Shown: positions 17,650 to 28,543, counted from the stretch's first letter. The stretch is 60,066 nucleotides of DNA from Haliea sp. (GCA_024642245.1 JAHEBM010000018.1:1-60066), one strand, 5' to 3'. Notes: generated by a model from the letters alone, not told the origin. Made by a program: numbers and translations.

Positions 17650-18465
17650 CTAGTCCTCAAAACTGGCCTGGCGCTTTTCCAGCTGCGCCGCCAGGCCGGC
17701 CTGCAGATCGGCCTCGCTCAGCATGCCCGAATTCCACGTGGCCATATAATTCAGGCTTTCCGGTACGGAGTGATCCCGGGCGTAAAGCAGCATCTCTTTC
17801 GTGCCGCGCACCGCCAGCGGTGATTTCGTGGCGATTCCCTGGGCGATCGCCATCACTTCGCGCATCAGGGTTTCCCTGTCCTCGTAAACGCGGTTGACGA
17901 AGCCCAGCTCCCGGGCCTCCTCGGCATCCATATTACGGCCGGTGTAAGCCAGCTCCCGCGCCACACCATCGGGAATCAGCTTCGGCAGGCGCTGCAGTGT
18001 ACCCACATCGGCGGTCATGCCAAGGTCGATCTCGCGAATGGAAAAATAGGCATCTTCAGTGGCGTAACGCATATCGGCGCAGCACACCAGGTCGACACCG
18101 CCACCAATGCAGGTTTTATGAATAGCGGCCAGCACCGGCTTGCGGCATTTCTCCAGCGCACTCAGGTTGCCCTGCAGCCGCAGGATAGTGCGACGCAGGT
18201 GCTCTGCCCGGCGCGATGGCTCGGAAGAGGCGCCGTGCAGGCCGCCGAACATCGCAAGGTCCAGTCCGGCACAAAAGTGATTGCCGTTACCTGCCAGAAT
18301 CACGACCCGCACCCTGGGTTCCTCGTCCAGCCACTCGAAGCACGCCTGTAATTCGCTCCACAGGGTGGCGCTCATGGAATTTGCCTTATCGGGACGGTTC
18401 AGGCTCACGGTGGCGACCTGGTCGTCGAATGCCAGCTCGAGGGTTTCGAAATTCGGTACTTTCAT
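17650..18465 (-). CDS. Crotonase-family protein, delta(3,5)-delta(2,4)-dienoyl-CoA isomerase-like
   Basis: A 271-residue enoyl-CoA hydratase/isomerase superfamily protein. The oxyanion-hole segments are GNGNHFCAGLDL and HKTCIGGGVDLVCCADMRYA. The stretch IREIDLGMTADVGTLQRLPKLI closely matches the eukaryotic ECH1 dienoyl-CoA isomerase. It supplies the acidic residues, an aspartate in GGGVDL plus a glutamate and an aspartate in this stretch, that ECH1 uses to shift double bonds during unsaturated fatty acid oxidation. A plain enoyl-CoA hydratase would have glutamates at other positions, so I favour the isomerase reading. Confidence 0.85.
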   Translation of the reverse strand: MKVPNFETLELAFDDQVATVSLNRPDKANSMSATLWSELQACFEWLDEEPRVRVVILAGNGNHFCAGLDLAMFGGLHGASSEPSRRAEHLRRTILRLQGNLSALEKCRKPVLAAIHKTCIGGGVDLVCCADMRYATEDAYFSIREIDLGMTADVGTLQRLPKLIPDGVARELAYTGRNMDAEEARELGFVNRVYEDRETLMREVMAIAQGIATKSPLAVRGTKEMLLYARDHSVPESLNYMATWNSGMLSEADLQAGLAAQLEKRQASFED

Positions 18466-18497
18466 GGATTCTCTCGCGGTAAAAAGCGTCGTGGATA

Positions 18498-19064
18498 TTA
18501 CCAGTTGGACACGAAATCGGCCGTATCCAGTGGCGGCACGTTCTTGGCGGCGCCCTCGCGGGTACCCAGGTAGAGGAAGGCGACAAGTTCTTCGTTCGCC
18601 TCCAGGCCCAGCGCCGCCAGCACGGTGCGATCAAAGGCCGCTTCCCCGGTGCGCCAGATCCCCGCGTAGCCGCAGGATTCGGCGGCCAGCAACATGGCCT
18701 GGGCAGCGCAGCCCGCGGACAGGCGTTGTTCATAATGCGGCACCTTTGGATGGTCCGACAGGTGGGCAACCACCGCGACCAGCAGCGGCGCTCGCAGCGG
18801 CGCGTTACGCGCCTTTGCCAGCGCTGCCTCATCCGCCTCCGGCTTGCGCTGGCGCAGGCAGCGCTCCAGCACGAGGCCGAAATCCACCCGCCTCTCCCCG
18901 GCGATTGTGATGAACCGCCAGGGTCGCAACCAGGCGTGGTCCGGGGCACGCAGGGCAGCGCGAAATATCTGCTCCATTTCCGGGGCCGAGGGAGCTGGTG
19001 CGACCAACCTCGGGCTGGAGTTGCGCCGCTGTAAAAATTGCAGGATCTCAGTCGTCAAAAGCAA
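18498..19064 (-). CDS. Nitroreductase family protein (YdjA-like)
   Basis: A 188-residue small FMN-dependent oxidoreductase of the YdjA branch, which is shorter than most nitroreductases. Visible features are the RRNSSPRL start, the FMN-contacting RAPDHAWLRPWRF segment and a C-terminal YLGTREG segment. The start appears to be TTG at 19064, with no better ATG in frame, and this is uncertain by a few residues. It precedes the crotonase gene by 32 bases on the same strand and may be co-transcribed. The natural substrate is unknown. Confidence 0.85.
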   Translation of the reverse strand: MLLTTEILQFLQRRNSSPRLVAPAPSAPEMEQIFRAALRAPDHAWLRPWRFITIAGERRVDFGLVLERCLRQRKPEADEAALAKARNAPLRAPLLVAVVAHLSDHPKVPHYEQRLSAGCAAQAMLLAAESCGYAGIWRTGEAAFDRTVLAALGLEANEELVAFLYLGTREGAAKNVPPLDTADFVSNW

Positions 19065-19175
19065 GTACCGTGGTGAAACGTAAAAAAAGCTGCCCCGCAG
19101 CGGCGCCCACTATCCCATAGGCCAGCAGCCGAGGCAAAGGTCGCGGGACACCCGGCGGGCGCAGGCAGGCAATCA

Positions 19176-19994
19176 TCAGGCCGCGGCCACCGCTGGCCCC
19201 ACAAGAATATTCATAAAGCCCATATCACCGGCGACCGCCTCCACGTCATCGCACCAGCGCGCGAGTTCGTCCGCGGTGATGGCCACCAGTCGGTGCTCGA
19301 TATGATCGATAATCCAGAAAGGCTGCGCCAGGGTTGCCAGCAGCTGGATCAGTTCACGGCCACTGCTGCCGGACTGTTGCAGGGAGAGTGGCGTGAGCTC
19401 GAGAATAATACGCGGCTTGTTGCCGGGCAGTTCCAGCAGCAGGGGCAGCAGCCCTGCCATCACGGCATATTCCGCACCCTGCACGTCCACCTTGATCAGG
19501 TCCATACGCCGCACCCGCGACCGCAGGAAATCGGCACCGTTGAGCAATTTTATGGCTATTTTACGGCGCCCCGCCTGCGCGGCAAAAATCTGGTGATCGC
19601 CGGCGTTGTCTTCACTGAGGTACAGGTCGCCGGCCCCTGTGCGTTCCGCCAGTCCAGCCTCTACAGCAGTTACGACGGATCCGCAGGCGTTCAGTTCCAG
19701 GTTTTCGCGCAACAGCTCGAAGTTGGCCTGGTCGGGTTCAAAGGCCAGCACGACACCCCCGGCGCCGACCACGTGCGCCGCGATCACCGTGTAATAGCCA
19801 ATATTCGCCCCCACATCCACGAAAACGCCGTCGGGCGGCAGGATCGCCAGCAGCAGTGCTGTCTCGTAGGGTTCCCATATCCCCTCCTCCCGGATACGGC
19901 GCGATATATAGCGGTCGGGCTTGTCGTGCACCCGCAGGCGCAAATCCTGTGACAAACCCGGAATGTGCAGGGCTGCAGGCCTGGCGCTATCCAT
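19176..19994 (-). CDS. FkbM family SAM-dependent methyltransferase
   Basis: A 272-residue class I methyltransferase. The SAM-binding motif VFVDVGANIGYYT is followed by the acidic strand end AFEPDQANFELLREN, and the FkbM-typical IKVDVQGAEYAVMAG segment lies in the C-terminal half. An ATG at 19994 is chosen; a TTG at 20006 would add four residues. The gene starts 18 bases after the secF stop, so it may be read through from secDF. FkbM proteins methylate hydroxyl groups on diverse substrates including polysaccharides and natural products; nothing here identifies the acceptor. Confidence 0.85.
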   Translation of the reverse strand: MDSARPAALHIPGLSQDLRLRVHDKPDRYISRRIREEGIWEPYETALLLAILPPDGVFVDVGANIGYYTVIAAHVVGAGGVVLAFEPDQANFELLRENLELNACGSVVTAVEAGLAERTGAGDLYLSEDNAGDHQIFAAQAGRRKIAIKLLNGADFLRSRVRRMDLIKVDVQGAEYAVMAGLLPLLLELPGNKPRIILELTPLSLQQSGSSGRELIQLLATLAQPFWIIDHIEHRLVAITADELARWCDDVEAVAGDMGFMNILVGPAVAAA

Positions 19995-20012
19995 CGCGGT
20001 GTTCAACAGGCG

Positions 20013-20927
20013 CTAGGGGGCCAGGTTTTCCTGCTCCTGCCCCTCTTTGACCGGTATCATCAGGTCATCCTTGCTGATGTTGAGCAGCAGCAGGACATTG
20101 GATGCCACGTAGATGGATGAATAGGTCCCTATGGTGATGCCCACGATCAGGGCAAGCGCAAAGCCGTTGATCATTTCACCGCCGAATATCGCCAGGCAGA
20201 CCAGTACCAGCAATGTGGTCAACGAGGTAAACAGGGTGCGGTCCAGGGTTTCGGTGAGGGAGATATTCACCAGCTCCAGCGGCGGCGTACGACGGATCTT
20301 GCGGAAGTTTTCCCGGATGCGGTCAAACACCACGATGGTGTCATTAAGCGAGTACCCGATAACGGCCAGCAGGGCTGCGAGCACCGTCAGGTCAAATTCC
20401 ATCCGGGTGATGGAGAAAAAGCCAAGGGTTATGAATACGTCGTGAATCAACGCAATTACCGCACCGATCGCGAACTTGAGCTGGAAGCGAAAAGCGATAT
20501 AGAGCATCACCAGTGCCAGGGCCAGCAGCATGGCCAGGCCGCCCTGTTCGCGTAACTCGTCCCCCACCTGTGGTCCGACGAACTCAATACGGCGCAACTC
20601 CACGGTGCCGATAAAGGCAGTCTGCAATTTTTGCAGCAACTCGGCTCCTTCCTTGTCCGAATAGCCGTGCGGAAGACGAATCAATACATCCCGGTCGGTA
20701 CCAAAGCTCACCACCGTGGCGCCCTTGTAGCCCCCGGTTGCCAGGGTATCGCGGATACCGGTAAGGTCCGCGGTTTCACTGTAATGGACTTCCAGCAATG
20801 TGCCGCCGGTAAAATCGAGGCCCCAGTTGAGCTGTTGGACGGCCAGGGAGCCGATGGAGGCAAGCACCAGGGCGATCGAGAATACGGCCGCGATCTTGCG
20901 CAGACCCATAAAGTTGATCACTTTCAT
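20013..20927 (-). CDS. secF: Protein translocase subunit SecF
   Basis: A 304-residue inner-membrane protein that works with SecD to drive late steps of Sec export using the proton gradient. Six transmembrane helices are visible, with the periplasmic domain between the first two. The family signature LNWGLDFTGGTLLEV is near residues 28-42, and GYSLNDTIVVFDRIREN occurs in the fourth/fifth helix region. The start overlaps the secD stop (ATGA, 20924-20927). Confidence 0.97.
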   Translation of the reverse strand: MKVINFMGLRKIAAVFSIALVLASIGSLAVQQLNWGLDFTGGTLLEVHYSETADLTGIRDTLATGGYKGATVVSFGTDRDVLIRLPHGYSDKEGAELLQKLQTAFIGTVELRRIEFVGPQVGDELREQGGLAMLLALALVMLYIAFRFQLKFAIGAVIALIHDVFITLGFFSITRMEFDLTVLAALLAVIGYSLNDTIVVFDRIRENFRKIRRTPPLELVNISLTETLDRTLFTSLTTLLVLVCLAIFGGEMINGFALALIVGITIGTYSSIYVASNVLLLLNISKDDLMIPVKEGQEQENLAP

Positions 20928-22804
20928 GACTTGATCCCTCCAATGGACAGTTTCTTGACCCGCCGGCCGCCGTAAACCAGGTTGATGATCGAACGGGTGC
21001 CCATGATCGCGGTGAACATGGAAGTGATGATGCCTATCGACAGGGTAACGGCAAAGCCCTTGATAGGCCCGGTGCCCACCGCGTAGAGGATCATGGCGAC
21101 AATCAGGGTGGTGAGGTTGGCGTCAAGAATCGTCGCTACCGCCCGCTCGTAACCGGCGTGGATGGCCATCTGTGGCGCCATGCCGTTATTGACCTCCTCC
21201 CGTATTCGACCAAATATCAGCACGTTGGCATCCACCGCCATACCCACAGTCAGTACGATACCGGCGATACCCGGCAGCGTCAGGGTGGCTCCGATCAGGG
21301 ACATACAAGCCACCAGCAATACGATATTGACGCTCAGGGCGACGACCGCGGTGACACCAAACAGCCGGTAGACAATAATCATGAACAGGACAACCATGCC
21401 CAGGCCGTACTGAACCGACTTGACACCCATACGAATATTTTCCGCCCCCAGTGAGGGACCGACCGTGCGCTCCTCCACAAAAGAGATGGGCGCGGCCAGC
21501 GCGCCCGCGCGCAGCATCAGCGCCAGTTCGGAGGATTCCAGCGGGTTGTCCAGGCCGGTGATCTGGAACTGCGCGCCCAGGGCCGACTGGATGACCGGCG
21601 CCGTCAGCAGTTTCTTCTCGTCGTAGGGCACCTTGACGGCGATTTCACTGCCGTCTGGCTGTGTCTCGTAGCGGGTGCGGTATTTGCGCTCGATAAACAA
21701 CACGCCCATGCGCCGCTTGATGTTGTTGCGGGTTGCCCGGGACATCAGGCTGCCCCCCTCGCTGTCCAGGCTGATCTGGACATTGGGCTGGCCGTTCTGG
21801 TCAAAGCTGGCCTGGGCATTGGAGACCCGCTCGCCGGTGATGATCACGTCCCGCTCGAGCCACTCGAAGGCGCCGGCGCGGTCAGGGCTGCGGTATTCGA
21901 AGCGCTGCTTGTCAGATGCCGGGGCGTCCATGTTGGCCACGAGGCGGAATTCCAGGTTGGCGACCTTGCCCAGGATCCGCTTGGCTTCCGCCGTATCCTG
22001 GATACCCGGCAACTCGACCACGATGCGATTCTGGCCCTGGCGCTGGACAAGTGGCTCTGACACGCCCAGTTCGTTCACCCGGTTGCGCAGTGTCGTCAGG
22101 TTCTGGGCGACCGCGTATTCGCCGATCTCCTTGCGCACCTGCTCCGGCAGGGTAGCCACCAGATTCCAGCTGTCACCCGCGTCCTCGCGCTCCAGCGACA
22201 GCTGGGGCTCGGCGTCCGCGATGGCATCGCGAGCCTGGTCCCGCTGTGCCTCGGTTTTGAACTTCGCCTCCACCTGGCCCCGGTCATTCAGCGCGACGTA
22301 GCCACGGATACGCTCTTCTCGCAGGGTTCGCTTCATCGCGTTGGTGTAGTACTCCATACGCCGTTCTATAGCCGCCGCGACATCGACTTCCAGCATAAAA
22401 TGGACCCCGCCACTGAGGTCCAGGCCGAGCTTCATCGGCGCGGCGCCATAATCGCTGAGCCAGGCCGGCGTGGTGGGCGCGAGGTTAAGGGCCACGATAA
22501 AGCCGTCCCCCAGGACGCGGGACACCCGGGCCTGTGCCGGGAGCTGCTGATCCTTTTCCCGCAGGCGAATAAGGGCATTGCGGCCATTGGCGTCAACTGC
22601 CGGGTCGAAATGTTCGATGCCGGCTTCATCCAGGGCCGCAAGCGCGCGCCCCAGAATCTCATCGTCAATAAGCTGGGCGCTGCTCTCGCCGGTGATCTGC
22701 AGTGCAGGATCCGGCGCGTAGAGGTTGGGCGCGGCGTAAAACAGGCCCAAAGCGACAAAAAACAGGACGAGCAGGTATTTCCACAACGGGTACTTATTCA
22801 GCAT
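20924..22804 (-). CDS. secD: Protein translocase subunit SecD
   Basis: A 626-residue RND-superfamily component of the Sec holo-translocon. It has one N-terminal helix, a large periplasmic domain with the signature LGLDLSGGVHFMLEVD, and five C-terminal helices including GIVLTVGMAVDANVLIFGRIREE. Length matches gammaproteobacterial SecD. It is followed with overlap by secF. The usual upstream partners yajC, tgt and queA are absent; the upstream gene on the same strand is purL, 107 bases away. Confidence 0.97.
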   Translation of the reverse strand: MLNKYPLWKYLLVLFFVALGLFYAAPNLYAPDPALQITGESSAQLIDDEILGRALAALDEAGIEHFDPAVDANGRNALIRLREKDQQLPAQARVSRVLGDGFIVALNLAPTTPAWLSDYGAAPMKLGLDLSGGVHFMLEVDVAAAIERRMEYYTNAMKRTLREERIRGYVALNDRGQVEAKFKTEAQRDQARDAIADAEPQLSLEREDAGDSWNLVATLPEQVRKEIGEYAVAQNLTTLRNRVNELGVSEPLVQRQGQNRIVVELPGIQDTAEAKRILGKVANLEFRLVANMDAPASDKQRFEYRSPDRAGAFEWLERDVIITGERVSNAQASFDQNGQPNVQISLDSEGGSLMSRATRNNIKRRMGVLFIERKYRTRYETQPDGSEIAVKVPYDEKKLLTAPVIQSALGAQFQITGLDNPLESSELALMLRAGALAAPISFVEERTVGPSLGAENIRMGVKSVQYGLGMVVLFMIIVYRLFGVTAVVALSVNIVLLVACMSLIGATLTLPGIAGIVLTVGMAVDANVLIFGRIREEVNNGMAPQMAIHAGYERAVATILDANLTTLIVAMILYAVGTGPIKGFAVTLSIGIITSMFTAIMGTRSIINLVYGGRRVKKLSIGGIKS

Positions 22805-22911
22805 ATCGGAGCTCTGGTAAGGGGTGCGGCTGCATCGCCGTTAAAAAGTGCGTCATTATAAAGAAACGGCCCGGCGCTACAAGGCTCGCTCGACCGGCGG
22901 GCAGGGTGACA

Positions 22912-25900
22912 TCAGCCCAGCCACTGCCGGGCATTGCGGAACAGGCGCATCCATCCGCCATCCTCGCCCCACTCATCCGGGGCCCAGGAGTACTGCACCG
23001 AGCGGTACACGCGCTCGGGATGCGGCATCATGATGGTTGCGCGCCCATCGAGGCTGGACAGCCCGGTGATACCCGCCGGCGAACCGTTCGGGTTGGCGGG
23101 GTAGCGACTGGCGACCGACAGGTCATTTTCCAGGAAGCGCATGGCCACGGTGCCGCTCGCCTCGCAGGCGGCCTGGGCGGCGGCGTCCTTGAACTCGGCC
23201 CTGCCCTCACCGTGGGCCACCGCGATGGGCAGGTGCGACCCCGCCATTCCCGCCAGCAGGATGGAAGGGCCGGGCTCGACCCGGGCCAGTGCCAGTCGCG
23301 CTTCGAACTGCTCCGAGCGATTGCGCACAAAGCGCGGCCAATGGCCGGCGCCGGGAATCAGGTCCTTCAGGGTCGATACCATCTGGCAGCCGTTGCACAC
23401 ACCGAGGGTGAAACTGTCATCACGGGCGAAGAATGCGCTGAACTGCTCACGCAGGCGCTCATTGAAAAGGATGCTCTTGGCCCATCCCTCCCCGGCCCCG
23501 AGCACGTCGCCATAGGAAAAACCACCGCAGGCTACCAGCCCCTTGAAATCCTTGAGGTCACGACGCCCGGCGTGAAGATCGCTCATGTGAACGTCGAAGG
23601 CGGCAAAGCCCGCCCGGTGAAAGGCAGCCGCCATCTCCACCTGCCCGTTCACACCCTGCTCCCGCAGGATAGCCACCGCGGGGCGCACGCCGGTAGCGAT
23701 ATAGGGCGCGCTGATGTCCTGGGCAGGGTCAAAAGCCAGCTTGGCCGACAGCCCCGGGTCTGCCGCCGTGATCCGCTCGTATTCCTCGCGGGCGCAGTCC
23801 GGGTGGTCCCGCAGGGCCTGGATCTCATAACTGGTGCGGGCCCACAGCTGTTGCAGGCGCTGGCGGGAATCGCCGACCAGGGCCACGTCGCCGCTGGTCA
23901 CTGTTATCTCGTCACCGGCAATGGCCTGGCCGATAGCATACAGGCAGTCCCCCAGCCCCAGCTCACCGGCGCGCGCCCGCAATGCCGGGAGATCCCCGCG
24001 AGGCAGTTGCAGTACGGCCCCGGCCTCCTCGCAGAACAACTTGGCAAGCGCCTCGCCCGGCACATCGCCGAGGTCGACCGCCAGGCCGCAGTGGCCGGCA
24101 AAAGCCATTTCCAGCAGGGTAACCAGCAAGCCGCCATCGGAGCGGTCGTGGTAGGCCAGCAATCTCCGTGCCTGGAGAAACTCCTGCACCAGTTGGAAAA
24201 ACGCCTTGAGGTCGGCAGCACTGCCCATGTCCGGCACGGTATCACCCAGCTGGCCAAAGGCCTGGGCCAGGCAGGAACCGCCCAGGCGATTGGCGCCGCG
24301 ACCCAGGTCGAGCAGGACCAGCACGTCATCGCTCCCGGTGCACAATTGCGGTGTGAGCGACAGCCGGGCATCGATCACCGGCGCAAACGCCGACACGATC
24401 AACGACATGGGGGCGGTCACGGCCTTGTCCGCATCACCATCACGCCAGGTCGTGCGCATCGACATGGAGTCCTTGCCCACGGGGATGGTGATGCCAAGCG
24501 CGGGACAGAATTCCATGCCCACGGCCCGCACCGTATCGTAAAGCGCCTCGTCCTCGGCACCGTAGCCCGCGGCACACATCCAGTTGGCTGAGAGCTTGAT
24601 ATCGCTGATATCCGCGATAGCAGTCGCGGCGATATTGGTAATGGCTTCCGCCACTGCCATACGCCCCGAGGCGGCGCCATCGACCAGCGCCAGCGGCGTG
24701 CGTTCACCCATCGCCATGGCTTCGCCAGCGAAGGCGTCGTAGGAGACGGTTGTTACCGCGCAATCCGCCACGGGCACCTGCCAGGGTCCGACCATCTGGT
24801 CCCGCGCCACCATGCCGGTTACCGTGCGGTCTCCGATGGTGATAAGGAAATTCTTGCTGGCGACAGCCGGCACCTGCAATACCCGCTCGAGGGCCTCACC
24901 GACAGTCACTGCAAGAGCCAGGGGCGCGTGCGCTATCCGGCGCCGCCGGATATCCCGCTGCATGCGCGGCGGCTTGCCGAACAGGATAGACATGGGCAGG
25001 TCCACGGGGGCATTACCGAACTCGCTGTCGTTGAGCTGCAGGTGTAACTCACTCGTCGCCTCGCCCACCACTGCAAAAGGACAGCGCTCCCGCTGGCAGA
25101 TCGCCTCGAAGCGCGCCAGGTCCCGGGGTTCTACCGCCAGGACATAGCGCTCCTGGGATTCGTTACACCAGATTTCCACCGGTGACATGCCCGGCTCGTC
25201 ATTGGGTACCTTGCGCAGCTCGAAGCGGCCGCCGCGACCGCCATCCTTTACCAACTCGGGCAGCGCGTTGGACAGGCCACCGGCGCCCACATCGTGGATA
25301 AAGGCGATGGGGTTGTCCTGTCCCAGCTGCCAGCAGCGATCGATAACCTCCTGGCAGCGGCGCTCGATTTCCGGGTTCTGGCGCTGTACCGAGGCAAAGT
25401 CCAGGTCCTCGTGGCTCTGCCCACTGGCCATGGAGGAGGCCGCGCCGCCGCCCAGCCCAATCAGCATGGCCGGCCCACCCAGCACGATCAGGCTGGCACC
25501 GGGCTGGTAATCGCCCTTCTCGACATGCTCCTGGCGGATATTGCCGTAGCCGCCGGCGATCATGATGGGTTTGTGATAGCCGCGCACCTCGGTGCCCGAG
25601 ACGCCCGGCACAGCCATTTCAAAGCTGCGGAAATAGCCGCAAATATTCGGCCTGCCAAATTCATTGTTGAAGGCCGCACCGCCGATGGGCCCCTCCAGCA
25701 TGATATCCAGCGCAGAGACGATCCGGCCAGGTTTGCCATAGGCCTGTTCCCAGGGCTGCAGGTACCCTGGAATCTGCAGATTGGATACCGAGAACCCCGT
25801 AAGCCCGACTTTCGGCTTGGATCCGCGCCCCACTGCGCCCTCGTCGCGAATCTCACCACCCGCGCCGGTGCCCGCGCCGGGGAACGGTGCGATGGCGGTC

Positions 25901-26808
25901 GGGTGGTTGTGTGTTTCGACTTTCATCAACAGGTGAATATTCTCCGCCGAAAACCGGTACTCGCAGCTGTCGGGGTCGGGATAGAAACGCCCCGCATAGT
26001 GCCCTGCCACCACCGCTGCGTTGTCGGAATAGGCCGACAGCACGTTCTGGCCACCGCATTCGTTGGTGTTGCGGATCATCCCGAACAGGGAGTGCGACTG
26101 CTGTTCACCGTCGATGCTCCAGCTGGCGTTGAATATCTTGTGCCGGCAGTGCTCGGAATTGGCCTGGGCGAACATCATCAGCTCCACGTCCGTCGGGTTG
26201 CGCCCCAGCCGGGTAAAACTGTCCACCAGGTAATCGACTTCATCCTCGGCAAGGGCCAGGCCCAGGGCCCGGTCGGCTACCAGCAGCGCCTCCTTGCCAC
26301 CGGCGAGCACGTCAACCGTGGCCAGGGGGGCCGGCGAGGCATGCTGGAACAACTGCTCGGGCCCCTCGAGGCTGTCGAGCACTGTCTCGGTCATGCGATC
26401 GTGTACCAGTTCATCCACGGCCTGGCGGCCGGCCGCGTCCAGGTCCGCCGGCATCGTAAAATACCAGGCGACCCCACGCTCCAGCCGACGCACCTCGGCC
26501 AGGCCGCAATTGTGGGCGATATCCGTGGCCTTGCTGGACCAGGGCGAAATCGTTCCCGGACGCGGCACGACCAGGCGCAGGGTGGTGTTTTCAAACGCCT
26601 GCGGATCGACCCCGGTAAAGCCCGGGCCGTATTCCAGCAGGCTGGCCAGCACCTCCTGGCGCCGTGCATCCAGCGGCTCGCCTAGTTCGGCGAAATGGAC
26701 GTACTCGGTATGGAGAAGCTCGATCCCGGGGTGAATCAGGGCAAGTTTCTGCACCAGCTTGTCCTGGCGGAAATCGGACAAAACAGGGGCGCCGCGCAAG
26801 GTCAACAT
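22912..26808 (-). CDS. purL: Phosphoribosylformylglycinamidine synthase
   Basis: This single-chain 1298-residue enzyme of purine synthesis converts FGAR, glutamine and ATP to FGAM. The N-terminal PurS-like domain, the linker and the two AIR-synthetase-like halves are followed by a C-terminal glutaminase domain. The synthetase half shows [19 protein letters not shown]. The glutaminase nucleophile is the cysteine of GVCNGCQM, with catalytic histidine and glutamate in PHPERVYR near the end. The large fused form is usual in gammaproteobacteria. The gene is divergent from mltF, a widely conserved neighbour pair. Confidence 0.98.
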   Translation of the reverse strand: MLTLRGAPVLSDFRQDKLVQKLALIHPGIELLHTEYVHFAELGEPLDARRQEVLASLLEYGPGFTGVDPQAFENTTLRLVVPRPGTISPWSSKATDIAHNCGLAEVRRLERGVAWYFTMPADLDAAGRQAVDELVHDRMTETVLDSLEGPEQLFQHASPAPLATVDVLAGGKEALLVADRALGLALAEDEVDYLVDSFTRLGRNPTDVELMMFAQANSEHCRHKIFNASWSIDGEQQSHSLFGMIRNTNECGGQNVLSAYSDNAAVVAGHYAGRFYPDPDSCEYRFSAENIHLLMKVETHNHPTAIAPFPGAGTGAGGEIRDEGAVGRGSKPKVGLTGFSVSNLQIPGYLQPWEQAYGKPGRIVSALDIMLEGPIGGAAFNNEFGRPNICGYFRSFEMAVPGVSGTEVRGYHKPIMIAGGYGNIRQEHVEKGDYQPGASLIVLGGPAMLIGLGGGAASSMASGQSHEDLDFASVQRQNPEIERRCQEVIDRCWQLGQDNPIAFIHDVGAGGLSNALPELVKDGGRGGRFELRKVPNDEPGMSPVEIWCNESQERYVLAVEPRDLARFEAICQRERCPFAVVGEATSELHLQLNDSEFGNAPVDLPMSILFGKPPRMQRDIRRRRIAHAPLALAVTVGEALERVLQVPAVASKNFLITIGDRTVTGMVARDQMVGPWQVPVADCAVTTVSYDAFAGEAMAMGERTPLALVDGAASGRMAVAEAITNIAATAIADISDIKLSANWMCAAGYGAEDEALYDTVRAVGMEFCPALGITIPVGKDSMSMRTTWRDGDADKAVTAPMSLIVSAFAPVIDARLSLTPQLCTGSDDVLVLLDLGRGANRLGGSCLAQAFGQLGDTVPDMGSAADLKAFFQLVQEFLQARRLLAYHDRSDGGLLVTLLEMAFAGHCGLAVDLGDVPGEALAKLFCEEAGAVLQLPRGDLPALRARAGELGLGDCLYAIGQAIAGDEITVTSGDVALVGDSRQRLQQLWARTSYEIQALRDHPDCAREEYERITAADPGLSAKLAFDPAQDISAPYIATGVRPAVAILREQGVNGQVEMAAAFHRAGFAAFDVHMSDLHAGRRDLKDFKGLVACGGFSYGDVLGAGEGWAKSILFNERLREQFSAFFARDDSFTLGVCNGCQMVSTLKDLIPGAGHWPRFVRNRSEQFEARLALARVEPGPSILLAGMAGSHLPIAVAHGEGRAEFKDAAAQAACEASGTVAMRFLENDLSVASRYPANPNGSPAGITGLSSLDGRATIMMPHPERVYRSVQYSWAPDEWGEDGGWMRLFRNARQWLG

Positions 26809-26865
26809 GCTGGTGAGGGCTCCAGGGGGAGGGAAATTTTGGAGGCGACATTGTACTGTTTTGCG

Positions 26866-26916
26866 ACGCGGGAGTTAAGCCGTCAGGCAAAACAAATGCC
26901 TGACGCAATCCCGCGT
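26866..26916. promoter_or_regulatory. Two-tier inverted repeat between purL and mltF
   Basis: Outer arms ACGCGGGA (26866-26873) and TCCCGCGT (26909-26916) enclose inner arms CGTCAGGCA (26881-26889) and TGCCTGACG (26897-26905) around a 7-base A-rich loop. Seventeen perfect base pairs occur within 51 bases between divergent starts. This could form a leader hairpin in the purL 5' UTR or act as a double operator. No PurR-like box of the E. coli type was recognised. Confidence 0.5.
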
Positions 26917-27013
26917 GTGCGCCCGGGCCAACAGTCGCAAGCATGGTCGAAACATCAATTTTCAGGCATTTATGTCTGTGGGATATCGGCCACACGGGGC
27001 TAGAATAACCGAC

Positions 27014-28462
27014 ATGCACCCACGCACAATGACAGTCGCCCTCGGGCTCACGCTGGCCCTGCTCTATCTGCTCAGCGCCTGTAACGGGGGCGGTGATGCG
27101 CTGCAGCGCATCCAGTCCCGGGGCGAATTGCAGGTCGTTACCCGCAACAGCCCCACCACGTACTACATAGACCGGGACGGTGCCAACGGTTTCGAGTACG
27201 CACTGGCAGGGCTGCTGGCGCGGGAGCTCGGGGTGGACCTGAAAATCCAGATCGCCTTCACCCTGGACGAGCTGTTCGAAACGCTGAACCGGGACGAGGC
27301 CGACCTGGCCGCCGCGGGACTCACGCTGACCGAGCAGCGCCAGGAACACTTTCCCCACTCCAGTTCCTACTACAAGCTCAAGCCCCAGGTGGTGTACGTG
27401 GCCGGCAAAACACGCCCGACGGGCATCGAGATGATTGCCGGCCGGCGCACGGTTGTGCTGGCGGACTCAAGCCACGTCGAGGAACTGCGCAGGCTGCAAC
27501 AATCCGGGTCGCCTGACCTGCAATGGGAGGAAGTGCCCGGCGCCGACACCATGGACCTGCTGGAAATGCTGGACACCGGAGAGGCTGAATTCGCCGTTAT
27601 CGATTCCAATGAATTCGAGGTGCAACGCAGCCTCTACCCCCGGCTGAAGGTCGCTTTTGACCTGCTTGCCGATACGGAACAGGACATGGTGTGGTACCTG
27701 GCACCCGGCGCGGATAACGCGCGGCTACAGGCCTACATCGAACAGTTCTTCGGGCGCCTGCGGCAGGACGGCACCCTGGATCGCCTGCGGGAGCAATACT
27801 TCGGGCATACCGAGGGTTTTTCACGCATGAGTTCCCACACGTTTACCAACAATATGCGCACCACTCTGCCACCCTACAAAAAACTCATCCAGCAGGTGGC
27901 CGAGGAATACCAGCTCGACTGGCAGCTGCTGGCAGCGATCGCCTACCAGGAATCCCACTGGGACCCCAGGGCCACCTCGCCCACCGGTGTGCGCGGCCTG
28001 ATGATGCTCACCACGGCAACGGCAAAGGAGATCGGTGTCAGCAATCGGCTCGACCCCCTGCAGAGCCTGCGCGGGGGTTCTCGCTACCTGAAAATCCTGA
28101 GACGAAGGCTTCCCAAGAGCATTCGCGAACCCGATCGCACCTGGTTCGCGCTGGCGGCCTATAACATTGGCCTGGGCCACCTTGAAGATGCCCGGGTACT
28201 TACCCAGCGCCAGGGTGGCGACCCCGACCTGTGGCAGGACGTGATGGCGCGCTTACCGCTGCTGCAAAAGAGTTCCCACTACAAGAAAACACGCTACGGC
28301 TATGCCAGGGGCGCGGAGGCCGCGAACTACGTGCAGAACATCCGCCACTACCACAATATCCTGAACTGGCAGGATATCTCGGACAACAAACCGCTGCCGC
28401 CGTTGAAAATAGAGGAATACCTCCCACAGGTCTTACGCGGAAGTAAGCTGTCAGTGCTCTAG
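27014..28462 (+). CDS. mltF: Membrane-bound lytic murein transglycosylase F
   Basis: MltF cleaves peptidoglycan to 1,6-anhydromuropeptides from the inner face of the outer membrane. With the ATG at 27014 the 482-residue protein starts with a lipoprotein signal ending LLSAC. Residues of about 35-260 form an ABC-type periplasmic-binding-like regulatory domain (ELQVVTRNSPTTYYIDRDG). The C-terminal SLT domain carries the catalytic glutamate in YQESHWDPRATSPTGVRGLM and the AAYNIGLGHLEDA motif. A longer in-frame reading from 26915 would lack the N-terminal signal. Confidence 0.96.
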   Translation: MHPRTMTVALGLTLALLYLLSACNGGGDALQRIQSRGELQVVTRNSPTTYYIDRDGANGFEYALAGLLARELGVDLKIQIAFTLDELFETLNRDEADLAAAGLTLTEQRQEHFPHSSSYYKLKPQVVYVAGKTRPTGIEMIAGRRTVVLADSSHVEELRRLQQSGSPDLQWEEVPGADTMDLLEMLDTGEAEFAVIDSNEFEVQRSLYPRLKVAFDLLADTEQDMVWYLAPGADNARLQAYIEQFFGRLRQDGTLDRLREQYFGHTEGFSRMSSHTFTNNMRTTLPPYKKLIQQVAEEYQLDWQLLAAIAYQESHWDPRATSPTGVRGLMMLTTATAKEIGVSNRLDPLQSLRGGSRYLKILRRRLPKSIREPDRTWFALAAYNIGLGHLEDARVLTQRQGGDPDLWQDVMARLPLLQKSSHYKKTRYGYARGAEAANYVQNIRHYHNILNWQDISDNKPLPPLKIEEYLPQVLRGSKLSVL

Positions 28463-28543
28463 GGCCGGCCGAGGCACTATCGCACCAGCGGTAACCGCGC
28501 GGCCCTCCCCCGCTTCAGGCGTATCCACTTACCGTGAAAATCG

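Noticed and set aside
22702-26685. Long plus-strand open frames (up to 629 codons) opposite purL and secD
   Set aside because: They are antisense to complete, well-recognised genes and show no domain; GC-rich codon usage creates such frames.
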